In this document: positions 1 through 10,102 of the stretch, piece by piece
Layout of the letters: every line of letters begins with the position of its first letter
How positions within the stretch are numbered: position 1 is the first letter of the stretch
Origin: an uncultured Clostridia bacterium
GTDB taxonomy: Bacteria > Bacillota > Clostridia > TANB77 > CAG-508
DNA length: 64,000 bases
Assembly (NCBI GenBank): GCA_947626815.1
Contig: CANQTN010000001.1
Location: 167,997 to 231,996 of the forward strand
Reading direction: 5' to 3'
Made by a program: the position numbers and the translations under genes
The notes under the pieces: model-generated
Told to the model about the DNA's origin: nothing
The model's input: the letters and a program-made list of their open reading frames with translations, nothing else
Database searches by the model: none

Positions 1-1
1 T

Positions 2-586
2 CAATCACAAATGGATCCAAAAGAATTAGAAGAAGAAAGGAGATTATGCTATGTTGGGATTACAAGAGCAAAAGAAAATTTATTTTTAACGTGCAGTAAA
101 CAAAGAACAATATTTGGCTCAACAAGCTATAATCCAATATCAAGATTTTTAGAGGAGATACCACAAGAATTATTAGAGGGATATGAAGAATCATTTGGAA
201 CAATTTCAAACAAGGAAAAGATGTTTGAAGAATCTAGCTATACATGGACATATGGTGGTACAAATAAGAAGCAAAATATTAGTAGTATAAAAACATATAA
301 AGTAGATACTAAAGAGTCAATAGTAGCTGCAAAAACTAATAATGAATTTTCATTTAGAACAGCAGAAAGTTTTTTAAGTAACTTAGGAAAAAGATCAGCA
401 GCTTCAAAAGAAGTAGATTTATCAAAATATAAAGAAGGTGTAAGAATATACCATAAAAAATTTGGAGAAGGAACAATAAATATAGTGGAACCAGAAGGTG
501 AAGACTTAAAAGTAGATATTAATTTTGATAAAGTTGGACATAAAAGATTGATGGCAAAATATGCAAATTTGGAGATAAGGGAATAG
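2..586 (+). CDS. pcrA: ATP-dependent DNA helicase PcrA/UvrD, C-terminal part (5' end outside window)
   Basis: The frame is open from the window edge and encodes about 194 residues of the C-terminus. It contains the superfamily 1 helicase motif VI region (EEERRLCYVGITRAKENL), whose arginines contact ATP in PcrA/UvrD/Rep. After it comes a low-complexity linker and a small C-terminal domain (YKEGVRIYHKKFGEGTI) of the tail found in Gram-positive PcrA. PcrA unwinds DNA in nucleotide excision repair and at stalled transcription or replication. The Walker A and other N-terminal motifs lie upstream and cannot be checked. UvrD-family paralogues are the only alternative; the tail favours PcrA. Confidence 0.9.
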   Translation, partial: QSQMDPKELEEERRLCYVGITRAKENLFLTCSKQRTIFGSTSYNPISRFLEEIPQELLEGYEESFGTISNKEKMFEESSYTWTYGGTNKKQNISSIKTYKVDTKESIVAAKTNNEFSFRTAESFLSNLGKRSAASKEVDLSKYKEGVRIYHKKFGEGTINIVEPEGEDLKVDINFDKVGHKRLMAKYANLEIRE

Positions 587-605
587 AGGATATTTTCAAA
601 ATCCC

Positions 606-802
606 AAAGCTGTCAACTTAAGAAATTGCTCTAGATAATATATTATTTATTTGTAACTCCCAGCTACATAACAGCTTGTATACCAAATTTTATAATAAAT
701 TATAAAATTTGTATTACAATCTGTAATTTGCTGGTCCCCCCCGAATTGTTACTGCATAAATAATATATTTATCTAGAGCAATTTCTTAAGTTGACAGCTT
801 TG
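606..802. repeat. Palindromic MITE-like element, family A, copy 1 (CTGTCAACTTAAG arms)
   Basis: The arm beginning AAAGCTGTCAACTTAAG is repeated inverted at the right end (CTTAAGTTGACAGCTTT). Inside are AT-rich AATATATTATTTA arms and a core with CTCCCAGCTACATAACAGC, a nested AATTTTATAATAAATTATAAAATT palindrome (written here as a 24-base run broken at its centre: AATTTTATAATA / AATTATAAAATT) and a GGTCCCCC tract. Similar copies occur at 11043, 15003 and 48700. No protein is encoded, so it is a non-autonomous element. Confidence 0.85.
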
Positions 803-1020
803 CTCAAAATTTTTCTTGGAGGATATATTCAAAAAAATAAATAAGAAAGCGAATTGAAAGAAGTTTAATTTAGAAATTCTTTATTAGTTTTATGGAAAAT
901 GTTCATGCTTGACATGAAAGGGTGCCATAAAACTGATTTAGAATTTCTTTATTTAAATCTTCTTGAACGAGCTTTTGAAATTTATTTTTTTGAATATATC
1001 CTCCAAGAAGGATTTTGAGA
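803..1020. repeat. Long imperfect palindrome, family B
   Basis: CTTGGAGGATATATTC at the left pairs with GAATATATCCTCCAAG at the right, and pairing continues inward through GTTTTATGG/CCATAAAAC to a central TTCATG/CATGAA hairpin. The whole roughly 218-base stretch can fold into one long hairpin. It directly abuts family A copy 1. I see no coding frame. No second copy is present in the window, so its mobility is inference. Confidence 0.7.
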
Positions 1021-1112
1021 GCATTCCTATTTAAAACATTTATCCTTTGTGTATAATTTGAGAAAAACAGGAAATAATATATAAGAAATACAAAGTGAAA
1101 GGGAGGATAAAA

Positions 1113-1301
1113 ATGGCAGACTTAAATCAAATAGAATTACAACATTTAAGACATCTAATAGGAGCACATGAAACTGCATATCAAAAATTAAATACTTATT
1201 CATCACAAGCTGTTGATCCACAAATAAAGCAATTATTTTCTAAATCAGCACAAGATGCACTAAACACAAAACAAAAATTGATGACATTTTTAAACAATTA
1301 A
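1113..1301 (+). CDS. Small spore-coat-like helical protein
   Basis: This 62-residue, Gln/His-rich helical protein has a strong GGGAGG ribosome binding site 6 bases before the ATG at 1113; a start at 1095 would lack one. The sequence (LNQIELQHLRHLIGAHE) resembles the short clostridial proteins that accompany CotF-domain coat proteins. The next gene, 49 bases downstream, is a clearer coat F-type protein, so the two probably form a sporulation pair. The role in the coat is inferred from family and context. Confidence 0.7.
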   Translation: MADLNQIELQHLRHLIGAHETAYQKLNTYSSQAVDPQIKQLFSKSAQDALNTKQKLMTFLNN

Positions 1302-1350
1302 AAAGCTTTATAAAAGTTAAATTTTTACTGAAAGAAAGGAAAGATGTAAA

Positions 1351-1596
1351 ATGGATGAAAAAACAATGGTAAATGACATATTAGGAAATGTGAAAGCAGA
1401 TTTAAATTCATATCAAACGGCGATATCAGAAACAGAGAATATGTCATTAAGACAGGCATTTCAACAAATAAGAAATAATGATGAGAGTTTTCAATATGAA
1501 TTATTTAAAATAGCACAAACTAAAGGTTATTATGTACCTGCACAAAAAGCAACAACAACAGAAATAAGTACAGTAAAAACAGAATTGCAACAATAA
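1351..1596 (+). CDS. CotF-like spore coat protein
   Basis: An 81-residue protein matching the coat F pattern: acidic N-terminus with DILGNVKADLNSYQTAI, then LRQAFQQIRNNDESFQYELF and a GYYVPA segment near the end, all typical of clostridial CotF-family proteins. These are structural proteins of the endospore coat made in the mother cell. A GAAAGGAAAG ribosome binding site precedes the ATG. The gene ends before a strong hairpin shared with the convergent M23 gene. Confidence 0.8.
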   Translation: MDEKTMVNDILGNVKADLNSYQTAISETENMSLRQAFQQIRNNDESFQYELFKIAQTKGYYVPAQKATTTEISTVKTELQQ

Positions 1597-1640
1597 AAAT
1601 AAAATATTAGTAGAGAAGTTAAAAAAATTAATAAAATAAA

Positions 1641-1709
1641 AAGAGGGATTTAAAAAGTATAAAATGTCCCATTTTATAGGCACTATTTTAATGTTCTTAA
1701 ATCCCTTTT
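1641..1709. terminator. Bidirectional terminator between coat gene and M23 gene
   Basis: The stem AAGAGGGATTTAA pairs with TTAAATCCCTTTT, with A- and T-runs on the outer sides. It lies between convergent genes. Confidence 0.75.
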
Positions 1710-1715
1710 AATTTA

Positions 1716-2735
1716 TTAATATACATAATTTTGTGGATTATATGAAATTCCATTTTTTCTTACTTCTAAATGTAGATGAGGACCTGTTGAATTTCCCGTA
1801 GAACCTACTGCAGCGATTGCTTGTCCTTGAGAAATTGTTGCTCCAGCAGATACATATAGTTTGCTACAATGTCCATAATATGTTTGTACACTATTTGGAT
1901 GTGTTATTATTAACATATTCCCATAACCACCACTGTAACCAGAAAAAGTAACTGTTCCTGCAGCAGCAGCTACTATTGTTGTTCCTGCAGGTGCTGCAAT
2001 ATCAATTCCAGTATGTCTTCTAGAATTTCGAACACTTTCAATACTAGCAAATCTGGAAGAAATTATTCCTGAAACAGGTTTAATTAAGCTAATACCTAAA
2101 TCAACTTTACCTTGTGATACTATTCGACTAGAAGGACTTTTTGTACCTTTAGTTCCATATTTAGCTGTACCATTACTTGCAATTTCAACTACTTTTGCAG
2201 GTTCAATAAATAATTTTGAAACAGCTTCTTCAACACTGGCTAATTGGGCTAAATTTTGATCATATTTTTCTAATATAGATATTTTATCTATATTTGTACT
2301 ATTTTTCTCTTTTAATGTTTGTATAATTTTTTCAGCTTCTTCAAAACTTGAAACATAAAATTTTTCTTGCCCGTCATCTAAAATTGCATAATATCTATAA
2401 TAAGGTATACCTTGTTCAGATATTTTTGAAAAAATTTCTTCATCATTTGTGTCAATATTCTTTTTTAATAAGCATAGTTTGTAATTAGGAAGTGTATCAA
2501 CTTGCACAAAGGCTATATTTTTATTATTATCTTCGCCATTTTCGATATAATTATTAATTCTTTTCTGTAATTGTGATTTATTTTTAGTATAACCAACTTG
2601 CTCATCACCAATAAAAACACTATATGTAGGTTTATATAAAAATGCAATTGTTCCAATTATTAGAAATATTGAAATTATGAAAAGAATTACAAATTGAATA
2701 CTTCTTTTTGCATGTATAATTATCTTTTTTAACAT
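1716..2735 (-). CDS. Membrane-anchored M23 family metallopeptidase
   Basis: This 339-residue protein has one N-terminal transmembrane segment (about residues 14-36) and an extracytoplasmic region. A C-terminal M23/LytM domain has the zinc motif HTGID (His241, Asp245), GH at 289 and HLHLEV (His320, His322). All catalytic residues are present, so it is probably an active peptidoglycan endopeptidase. The middle region (about 40-170) resembles stalks of clostridial M23 proteins such as SpoIIQ-like or cell-cycle hydrolases. The exact process (sporulation engulfment or growth) cannot be fixed from sequence alone. Confidence 0.9.
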   Translation of the reverse strand: MLKKIIIHAKRSIQFVILFIISIFLIIGTIAFLYKPTYSVFIGDEQVGYTKNKSQLQKRINNYIENGEDNNKNIAFVQVDTLPNYKLCLLKKNIDTNDEEIFSKISEQGIPYYRYYAILDDGQEKFYVSSFEEAEKIIQTLKEKNSTNIDKISILEKYDQNLAQLASVEEAVSKLFIEPAKVVEIASNGTAKYGTKGTKSPSSRIVSQGKVDLGISLIKPVSGIISSRFASIESVRNSRRHTGIDIAAPAGTTIVAAAAGTVTFSGYSGGYGNMLIITHPNSVQTYYGHCSKLYVSAGATISQGQAIAAVGSTGNSTGPHLHLEVRKNGISYNPQNYVY

Positions 2736-2939
2736 TTATTAACAATCTCCTTTTCATATTAGTTGTTCTAAATGGTTATATTAAATTATTATAATAATAT
2801 TGTAATATAACTTTTTTTGCAAGGATATTGTTTTATAAATTTCCGTAGTTTTTCAGAAGTTTTTTTGTTTTATCTTCTTTTTATTCTATTTATCTCTTAA
2901 TTTCGCCATTGCAGTTTTGAAAAGATAAATATGAATTAT

Positions 2940-3578
2940 TTATTGGCAAAAAAATTTAATTCCAGTATTAATTGCATTTGTTTTCATAATGATATCTCCA
3001 TGTTCTAATAATTTTCTCTCAAAACTATCAGAATAAGTAATAATTTTAGCAAATTCAGATAATTTAGAGTAAAGCAAGTGACAATCATTAGAAACTATAT
3101 TAATATTTTTTAAAACTAAAAAATAAGTATTTTTCCATAAATATAAAGAAGAGCAGTTAATTAATTTTTTAAAATTTATTCTATGTAAACTAATAGCTTC
3201 GCAAAATTCACAAAATACTTCAAAATTTTCAAAATAGCAAATAATAGATTTGTCAAAATTATTAAAAGATTTTGCTCTAACTGTTAATTTTTTCTTAGTT
3301 TTTATAGGGGACTCGTTTTTAGGTGCATTTTTAGGAGAATATTTTGTAATAGTAAAAACAAAAAAATCTTCTAAAGTAGAAAAAGTTTCAATAAGTAATT
3401 TACATCCATCTGTATAAAAATCAACTTCTTTTTCTGCTTTTTTTAAAATATTCAAAAAAAGTTCTTGATGTTCAAAATCATTATAAATTGTATTATCAAT
3501 ATTTGAAAAATTTAAGTTTAATTCATTTGTATTGACAATAACACGAATTTTGTTTTCTGTAAGTTTTTCAATTTTCAT
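2940..3578 (-). CDS. mecA: MecA-type adaptor protein for ClpC
   Basis: This 212-residue protein starts with the family signature MKIEKLTENKIRV, followed by QELFLNILKKAEKE and an FVFTITK strand. A C-terminal domain (FENFEVFCEFCEAI to FERKLLEHGDII) completes the usual two-domain MecA/YpbH layout joined by a charged linker at about 90-110. MecA proteins deliver substrates to the ClpCP protease; in Bacillus subtilis MecA restrains competence through ComK. The C-terminal ClpC-binding domain is divergent. The gene stands alone, and its natural substrate here is unknown. Confidence 0.85.
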   Translation of the reverse strand: MKIEKLTENKIRVIVNTNELNLNFSNIDNTIYNDFEHQELFLNILKKAEKEVDFYTDGCKLLIETFSTLEDFFVFTITKYSPKNAPKNESPIKTKKKLTVRAKSFNNFDKSIICYFENFEVFCEFCEAISLHRINFKKLINCSSLYLWKNTYFLVLKNINIVSNDCHLLYSKLSEFAKIITYSDSFERKLLEHGDIIMKTNAINTGIKFFCQ

Positions 3579-3809
3579 AAAAAAATCAATTCCTTTCGTA
3601 GCTTACTTAAGAGAAAAGGCATATAAAATAAAAATATATCAATCTCTTATATATATTATACTATTTATATTATTATATTTAAAGGCACAAATTTTGGTAA
3701 TAAAAAATACAGAATATACTTGAAAAATTTGCTAATTCAATATATAATACAAAAGTAGAATAAAAATGCAATAGCCGTAAGAGAAAAAGAAAAAATGGGG
3801 GTAATAAAA

Positions 3810-4067
3810 ATGGCAACAAAAGAAAAAAATATATGGATATTATTAATATTTATTTTATCAGGATTAGTAATAGGAGGACTATTAGGAGAATTAGCATCAA
3901 AAGTAAATTGGCTTTGGTGGTTATCATATAGTCAAAGCTTTGGATTAGAAAATCCAATAGTATTAGATTTAAGTGTGTTAAAAATTACATTTGCATTAAT
4001 GTTTAAAATAAGTGTATCAAGTATTATAGGAATGGGACTAGCTATATTTATTTATAGAAAAATATAA
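3810..4067 (+). CDS. DUF4321 family small membrane protein
   Basis: The start is set at the ATG at 3810 because a GGGGGT ribosome binding site sits just upstream; an in-frame start at 3795 lacks one. The 85-residue product has two hydrophobic segments (about 8-27 and 57-80) and the pattern GLLGELASKVNWL...ENPIVLDLSVLKITFALMF, written here with a break, which is typical of DUF4321 proteins often found beside radC-mreB in clostridia. Function is unknown. Position at the head of the radC-mre cluster suggests a link to the envelope. Confidence 0.8.
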   Translation: MATKEKNIWILLIFILSGLVIGGLLGELASKVNWLWWLSYSQSFGLENPIVLDLSVLKITFALMFKISVSSIIGMGLAIFIYRKI

Positions 4068-4108
4068 TAATATAAAAAATAGGGGCAAAACGGAACAAGA
4101 AAGGATAG

Positions 4109-4817
4109 ATGTTATTGCCAATAAAAATTAAACAATTACCAGAATTAGAAAGACCGTATGAAAAATTAGAATGGTATGGAGAGCAGGTACTTTCTAATGC
4201 TGAATTACTAGCAATAATAATAAAAACAGGAACTAAAAAAGAAACATCTGTACAATTAGCACAAAAAGTATTAAACTTAAATGAAACAACCTCAGAAGGA
4301 ATAAACTTTTTACGCAATATAAGTATAGAAGAATTAAAACAAATAAATGGAATAGGAAGAGTAAAAGCAATTCAATTAAAAGCAATAGGAGAGTTAGCTA
4401 ATAGAATGACAAAACCATCAGTATGCAAAAAAATAAAAATAGAAAAACCATATGACTTGGCAGAAATAATGATGGAGGAATTAAGATTTAAAAAAGAAGA
4501 AATATTAAAAATAGTAATATTAGATAATAAAAATCAAATATTAAAAATAAAAGATATTGCAATACGGTGGGACAAACTTTGCACATATAGAAATAAAAGA
4601 CATATTGGGAGAACCAATAAAAATGAAAGCACCTAAATTTATTTTAGTACATAATCATCCCACAGGAGATGCAACGCCAAGTGAAAAAGACATGAATTTT
4701 ACAAACTACGTAAGTGATGTTTCAGCCCTAATGGGGGTACAATTAATAGACCATTTGGTGATAGGAAATAAAGAATATACAAGTATTTTTTCTAAAATGC
4801 CAAGCACAAAAGACTAG
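4109..4817 (+). CDS. radC: RadC/JAMM-domain protein, read through a +1 shift at CGG codon 153
   Basis: Start ATG 4109 follows a GAAAGGA site. Codons 1-152 encode the helix-hairpin-helix part (INGIGRVKAIQLKAIGEL) and the beginning of the RadC domain. The frame then stops making sense at CGG (4565-4567). Skipping one base continues as GGTNFAHIEIKDIL and the JAMM metal motif HNHPTGD with downstream Asp, giving a full-length product of about 235 residues. The unshifted frame ends at 4636 without the metal site. Length 709 bases is one more than a multiple of three. RadC proteins are JAB1/MPN-like metalloenzymes of uncertain function, formerly linked to DNA repair. A pseudogene or sequence error is the alternative; the shared CGG signal argues for recoding. 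Confidence 0.85.
4565..4567 (+). other. Recoding site: in-frame CGG with +1 shift in radC
   Basis: Zero frame reads GCA ATA CGG TGG; skipping C gives ATA then GGT GGG ACA. The Gly gained lies where RadC proteins keep a glycine between the strand and the region before the JAMM motif. Seen directly; the mechanism is inference. Confidence 0.8.
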
Positions 4818-4835
4818 AATATAGGGGAAAAATAG

Positions 4836-5883
<1,048 letters not shown>

Positions 5884-5915
5884 TATTTGTAACACAAGGG
5901 AGGAATGTTGCAAAA

Positions 5916-6731
5916 ATGTATAAAAATAAAAAAGTCGGAGTAGTAGGTGTAATAATAACTATAATTATTTTAATATTTATAGTTATATTTTCAAATGGAG
6001 AGTCAAATAATTCATTTTTTGAAAATATAGCAAGTAATTTAGTTATGCCAATACAGAATGGACTAACTTATTTAAAAAATAAAATAAGTGGGAATAATAC
6101 ATTTTTTACAGACATAAATAACTTGAAAGAAGAAAATGCAAAACTAAAACAAGCCAATAGTGAATTAGAGCAATCTTTAAGAGAATTAGAAAATATAAAA
6201 ACACAAAATGAAACATTAAAAGAATATTTAGGGTTAACAGAAAAATATGGAGAATATAAAACAATACCAGGGTATGTAATAAACAAAGACATAAGTAATT
6301 ACTCAAAAATTATAGTCATCAGCATAGGAAAAAGGGATGGTGTAGAAGAGCAAATGACAGTAATAGCAGACAAAGGACTAGTAGGACATGTTGTTTCAGT
6401 AACAGATACTACAGCTAAAGTACAAACAATAATTGATACGGCAAGTTCGGTAAGCTGTTCTATGAGTACAACAAAAGATAGTATAGTTTGTAAAGGAACT
6501 CTAGATGATAAATCTTTATTAAAAGCAATGTATATTCCAACAGAAGCAAATATTATTCAAGGAGATAGTATAGAAACTTCTGGACTTGGAGGAATCTATC
6601 CAAAAGGAATACATATAGGAACAGTGCAAAAAGTTACAAATACACGAAATACTACAGATAGATATGCCTTGGTAGAAACAGCAGTAGATTTTGAAAAATT
6701 AGATACAGTATTAGTAATAAATACAAAATAG
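5916..6731 (+). CDS. mreC: Rod-shape determining protein MreC
   Basis: A 271-residue protein with an N-terminal transmembrane segment (about 8-27), a coiled coil (about 68-105, ENAKLKQANSELEQSLREL) and the extracytoplasmic beta domain with GLVGHVVSV and GGIYPKGIHIG. This is the standard MreC layout and length. MreC links MreB to the cell-wall synthase PBP2/RodA. It lies 32 bases after mreB and just before mreD, so the operon is mreB-mreC-mreD-PBP2. A GGGAGGAA site precedes the ATG. Confidence 0.95.
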   Translation: MYKNKKVGVVGVIITIIILIFIVIFSNGESNNSFFENIASNLVMPIQNGLTYLKNKISGNNTFFTDINNLKEENAKLKQANSELEQSLRELENIKTQNETLKEYLGLTEKYGEYKTIPGYVINKDISNYSKIIVISIGKRDGVEEQMTVIADKGLVGHVVSVTDTTAKVQTIIDTASSVSCSMSTTKDSIVCKGTLDDKSLLKAMYIPTEANIIQGDSIETSGLGGIYPKGIHIGTVQKVTNTRNTTDRYALVETAVDFEKLDTVLVINTK

Positions 6732-6749
6732 CTAAAAGAGGTGAATCAA

Positions 6750-7283
6750 GTGAAAAGAATAATAATAAATGTAATTTTAACATTAATAGCAGTAATAATA
6801 TATATTTTACAAGCTAACTTTTTTTCTTGGTTTACAATAGCTGGAATTATGCCTAATTTATTTGTAATATTTGCATTATTTATAGGGCTATTTGGAAGTA
6901 GAACAATGGGAACAATTTATGGATTAGTAGTAGGTTTATTTATTGATGGTATAATAGGAACAAAAATAGGAATTAACTGTATAGGTTTAGGATTAATAGG
7001 ATTTTTAGCGGCGATTTTTGACAAAAACTTTTCTAAAGATAGTAGAATGACAATAATGGTTATGGTAATAGTTGCAACAGCAATATTTGAAATTTTTTCA
7101 TATTTATTAAGCTATATTTTAACATCGATAAATATTGAAATTATTAATTTTATTAAAATATTATCAATAGAAATTATATATAATTTAATTTTGGCAATTA
7201 TATTATATCCATTAATACAAAAAGCAGGATATTATATAGAAAACGAATACAAAGGGAATAAGATTTTAACAAAATACTTCTAA
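6750..7283 (+). CDS. mreD: Rod-shape determining protein MreD
   Basis: The GTG at 6750 is chosen because AGAGGTG lies 6 bases upstream; the in-frame GTG at 6741 overlaps that site. The 177-residue product is almost wholly hydrophobic with five or six transmembrane helices, as in MreD, an inner-membrane member of the elongasome. It directly follows mreC and precedes PBP2. Confidence 0.9.
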   Translation: MKRIIINVILTLIAVIIYILQANFFSWFTIAGIMPNLFVIFALFIGLFGSRTMGTIYGLVVGLFIDGIIGTKIGINCIGLGLIGFLAAIFDKNFSKDSRMTIMVMVIVATAIFEIFSYLLSYILTSINIEIINFIKILSIEIIYNLILAIILYPLIQKAGYYIENEYKGNKILTKYF

Positions 7284-7331
7284 AATTATTAAAATACTGA
7301 AACTAAAAATAATTTGAAGAGAGGTGAAAAT

Positions 7332-9446
7332 TTGGTAAGAAGTACAAAAAAGAAAGCAAATATAAATTTAAGATTTAATATTTTAACTGTATTAATATAT
7401 GTTGTAGGAATAGTATTAATAGCCAAATTATTCACACTTCAAATTGTAAATGGAGCAGAATATAGAGAACAATCAAACACAAGACTAACAAGAGAAAGCA
7501 CTTTAAAAGCGACAAGAGGGGTAATAATGGACAAAACAGGTACACCACTTGTTACCTCAAAAATGCAATTTACATTAGAAATGTATAAAAGTAAAGTTGA
7601 TACTGAAACTTTAAATAAAGACATATTAAATATGATACAAGTCTTAGAAAAATATCAATGTACATATTCAGACACATTTCCAATAAAAATAGAGCCATTT
7701 GAATATGCCATACAAGATGAAAATTTAAAAAAATGGAAAGAAAATTATAAAATAGACGAAAATGCAACAGCAGAGCAAGCTTTTTATACATTTAAGAAAA
7801 AATATGAAATAAATAATACAGATGTTCAAGAAGTAAGAAAAATAATGGTAATTAGATACTTACTGTCAACAGGAGGATATAGTAGTACAAAATCAGTAGT
7901 AATTTCTAAAAATATACCAAATGAAGCAGTAGCAGAATTCAGTGAAAGTTCTGATAAATTTGCAGGTATTAATATAATAGTAGAACCAGTAAGACAATAT
8001 ACATCAGGTAATTTAGCCTCTCACATATTAGGATATGCATCAATAATTGATCCTAAAGAATATGAAAAAAGAAAATCAACATATAACCCAAATGATATAA
8101 TAGGAAAAACAGGAGTAGAATATGTATTTGAGGAATATTTAAAGGGAAAAGATGGCATAAAACAAATAGATATGGCAGTAGATGGTACAACTACAGCAGA
8201 ATATATAGCACAAGAAGCAATAGCAGGATCAGATATAGTGCTAACAATAGATGCAAATTTACAAAAAATAACAGAAAACGCTTTAGCAGCAAATATACAA
8301 AAAATAGCATCAGGAGGTTTTGGTCAAGCATCACCTACAAGAGCAGGAGCATGTGTAGTAATGAATGTAAATACAGGAGAAATTTTAGCAATGGCAAGTT
8401 ATCCAGACTATATACCATCAGACTTTGTAGGAGGAATAAGTAACGAAAACTGGGCAAAATATAGAGATAATGAAGCAAAACCATTAGTTAATAAAGCAAC
8501 GCAAAATTCATATTCACCAGGTTCTACATTTAAAATGGTAACAGCAATAGCAGGATTAGAAACTGGAACTATAAATTTATCAACAAAAATTAATGATACA
8601 GGAGTATATAGAAAATATAGAGATTATCAACCAAGATGCTGGTATTATACGAGTTATCATAGAGGACATGGTTATATGGATGTAACAAGTGCAATTGAGC
8701 AATCATGTAACTATTTCTTTTATGACACAGCAGATAAAATGGGAATAGATCAATTAGTAAGATTTGCTAAATATTTTGGATTAGGAACAAAGACAGGAGT
8801 AGAATTACAAAGTGAAGTGGCAGGAGTATTAGCAAGTCAGGAAAGTAGAAAAACAATACATCCAAATGAACCATATTGGGCACCAGGTTTTACATTGCAA
8901 GCAGCAATTGGGCAAAATGATAATGAATTTACGCCTGTACAAATGGCAAGATATATTAGTATATTAGCTAATGGTGGAAAGCCAATTGATGTTACATTAA
9001 TAAAGACAATAAGAAAATCAGATGGTTCAGAAGCATCTAGAGAAGAAATAAATCAATTTGTAAATAAAAAATTAGGACTTACACAAGAAAGCTCAGAAGA
9101 AATACAAATAAACCCAAACAATTTAAAGGCTGTATTACAAGGAATGAAATCAGTTACAAGTGATAGTGGAGGAACAGCATATGCAACATTTAAAGATTTT
9201 AACATTAGTGTAGGAGGTAAAACTGGTTCAGCAGAAGCCCCAAATAATCAAGTACATGCATGGTTTGTTGGATTTGCACCTTTTGAGAATCCAGAAATAG
9301 CAATAGTAGTTATGGTAGAAAATGGTGGTCATGGAAATTATACAGCAGAAGTAGTAAGAGATATTATGGCAGAATACTTTGGAATGAATACACAAAATAT
9401 AGAAGAAAATATGAGTGCAATACCATATATAGAGATAATGAGATAA
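7332..9446 (+). CDS. mrdA: Penicillin-binding protein 2 (class B transpeptidase)
   Basis: Start TTG 7332 is preferred because GAGGTG lies 5 bases before it; the upstream TTG at 7314 lacks a site. The 704-residue product has a transmembrane anchor near residues 15-35, a PBP dimer domain (FAGINIIVEPVRQY, SHILGYASI) and the transpeptidase domain with active-site SPGSTFKM, second motif SCN (EQSCNYFF) and KTGSAEAP. All three catalytic motifs are intact. It cross-links peptidoglycan during elongation with RodA and MreBCD. Being in the mre operon favours the rod-type PBP2 over SpoVD or FtsI. Confidence 0.93.
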   Translation: MVRSTKKKANINLRFNILTVLIYVVGIVLIAKLFTLQIVNGAEYREQSNTRLTRESTLKATRGVIMDKTGTPLVTSKMQFTLEMYKSKVDTETLNKDILNMIQVLEKYQCTYSDTFPIKIEPFEYAIQDENLKKWKENYKIDENATAEQAFYTFKKKYEINNTDVQEVRKIMVIRYLLSTGGYSSTKSVVISKNIPNEAVAEFSESSDKFAGINIIVEPVRQYTSGNLASHILGYASIIDPKEYEKRKSTYNPNDIIGKTGVEYVFEEYLKGKDGIKQIDMAVDGTTTAEYIAQEAIAGSDIVLTIDANLQKITENALAANIQKIASGGFGQASPTRAGACVVMNVNTGEILAMASYPDYIPSDFVGGISNENWAKYRDNEAKPLVNKATQNSYSPGSTFKMVTAIAGLETGTINLSTKINDTGVYRKYRDYQPRCWYYTSYHRGHGYMDVTSAIEQSCNYFFYDTADKMGIDQLVRFAKYFGLGTKTGVELQSEVAGVLASQESRKTIHPNEPYWAPGFTLQAAIGQNDNEFTPVQMARYISILANGGKPIDVTLIKTIRKSDGSEASREEINQFVNKKLGLTQESSEEIQINPNNLKAVLQGMKSVTSDSGGTAYATFKDFNISVGGKTGSAEAPNNQVHAWFVGFAPFENPEIAIVVMVENGGHGNYTAEVVRDIMAEYFGMNTQNIEENMSAIPYIEIMR

Positions 9447-9487
9447 GTAAAAAATATTTATAAAGTTCGATAAGAAATGAGGTTAAA

Positions 9488-10099
9488 ATGAAAAATTGTG
9501 TTAGTATTAATTTAAAAAAAGATGAAATAGTGATAAAACTCAGTGAAGAAGCAGATCAAACTGAAATTATGGAAGACTTGAAAAAGAAATTAACAGAATT
9601 AAAAAAATTATATCAAGATGAAAGAACACCAATATTAGTAACTGGAAAAATACTAAAAAATAAAGAAATGGACGAATTGAAAGAATTAATAAAAAGTAAA
9701 ATAGATGTTGAAATTGACTTTGATACACCTAAAAGTTTAGGATTACATAGCATAAAGAAAACATTTGAAAAAGAAATAGCAGTATCTGAGACTAAATTTC
9801 ATAGAGGCTCTTTAAGATCAGGGCAAAAAATAGAATCAGAAGGAAGTTTAGTAATAATAGGAGATGTTAATTCAGGAGCAGAAGTCATTGCATCTGACAA
9901 TATTATAATACAAGGGGCATTAAGAGGCTTAGCACATGCAGGGGCAAAAGGAAATAGACAGGCAATTATAGCGGCTGGATTAGTAGATACAGTTCAAATA
10001 CGAATAGCAAACATAGTAAAGGAAATTGACAGGGATGAAGAACCTGTACATAAGCAGGCATATATAAGCATTAGTGAAGACGAAATAATAATAGAATGA
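9488..10099 (+). CDS. minC: Septum site-determining protein MinC
   Basis: A 203-residue protein with an N-terminal FtsZ-inhibiting domain (about 1-90) and a C-terminal right-handed beta-helix domain (HRGSLRSGQKIESEGSLVI, IIQGALRGLAHAGAKGN, GLVDTVQIRIA) typical of MinC. It blocks FtsZ polymerisation away from midcell and is normally recruited by MinD. It follows the mre-PBP2 operon, as often in Firmicutes, but minD is not next: the following genes are on the other strand. Confidence 0.93.
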   Translation: MKNCVSINLKKDEIVIKLSEEADQTEIMEDLKKKLTELKKLYQDERTPILVTGKILKNKEMDELKELIKSKIDVEIDFDTPKSLGLHSIKKTFEKEIAVSETKFHRGSLRSGQKIESEGSLVIIGDVNSGAEVIASDNIIIQGALRGLAHAGAKGNRQAIIAAGLVDTVQIRIANIVKEIDRDEEPVHKQAYISISEDEIIIE

Positions 10100-10102
10100 A
10101 AA

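Noticed and set aside
606..802. CRISPR array from repeated sequences in intergenic DNA
   Set aside because: The repeats are single dispersed palindromes, not short direct repeats with regular spacers, and no cas gene is present.
1027..1221. Minus-strand hydrophobic frames opposite plus-strand genes
   Set aside because: AT-rich coding DNA generates many long Leu/Phe/Ile-rich antisense frames; they lack ribosome binding sites and overlap real genes.
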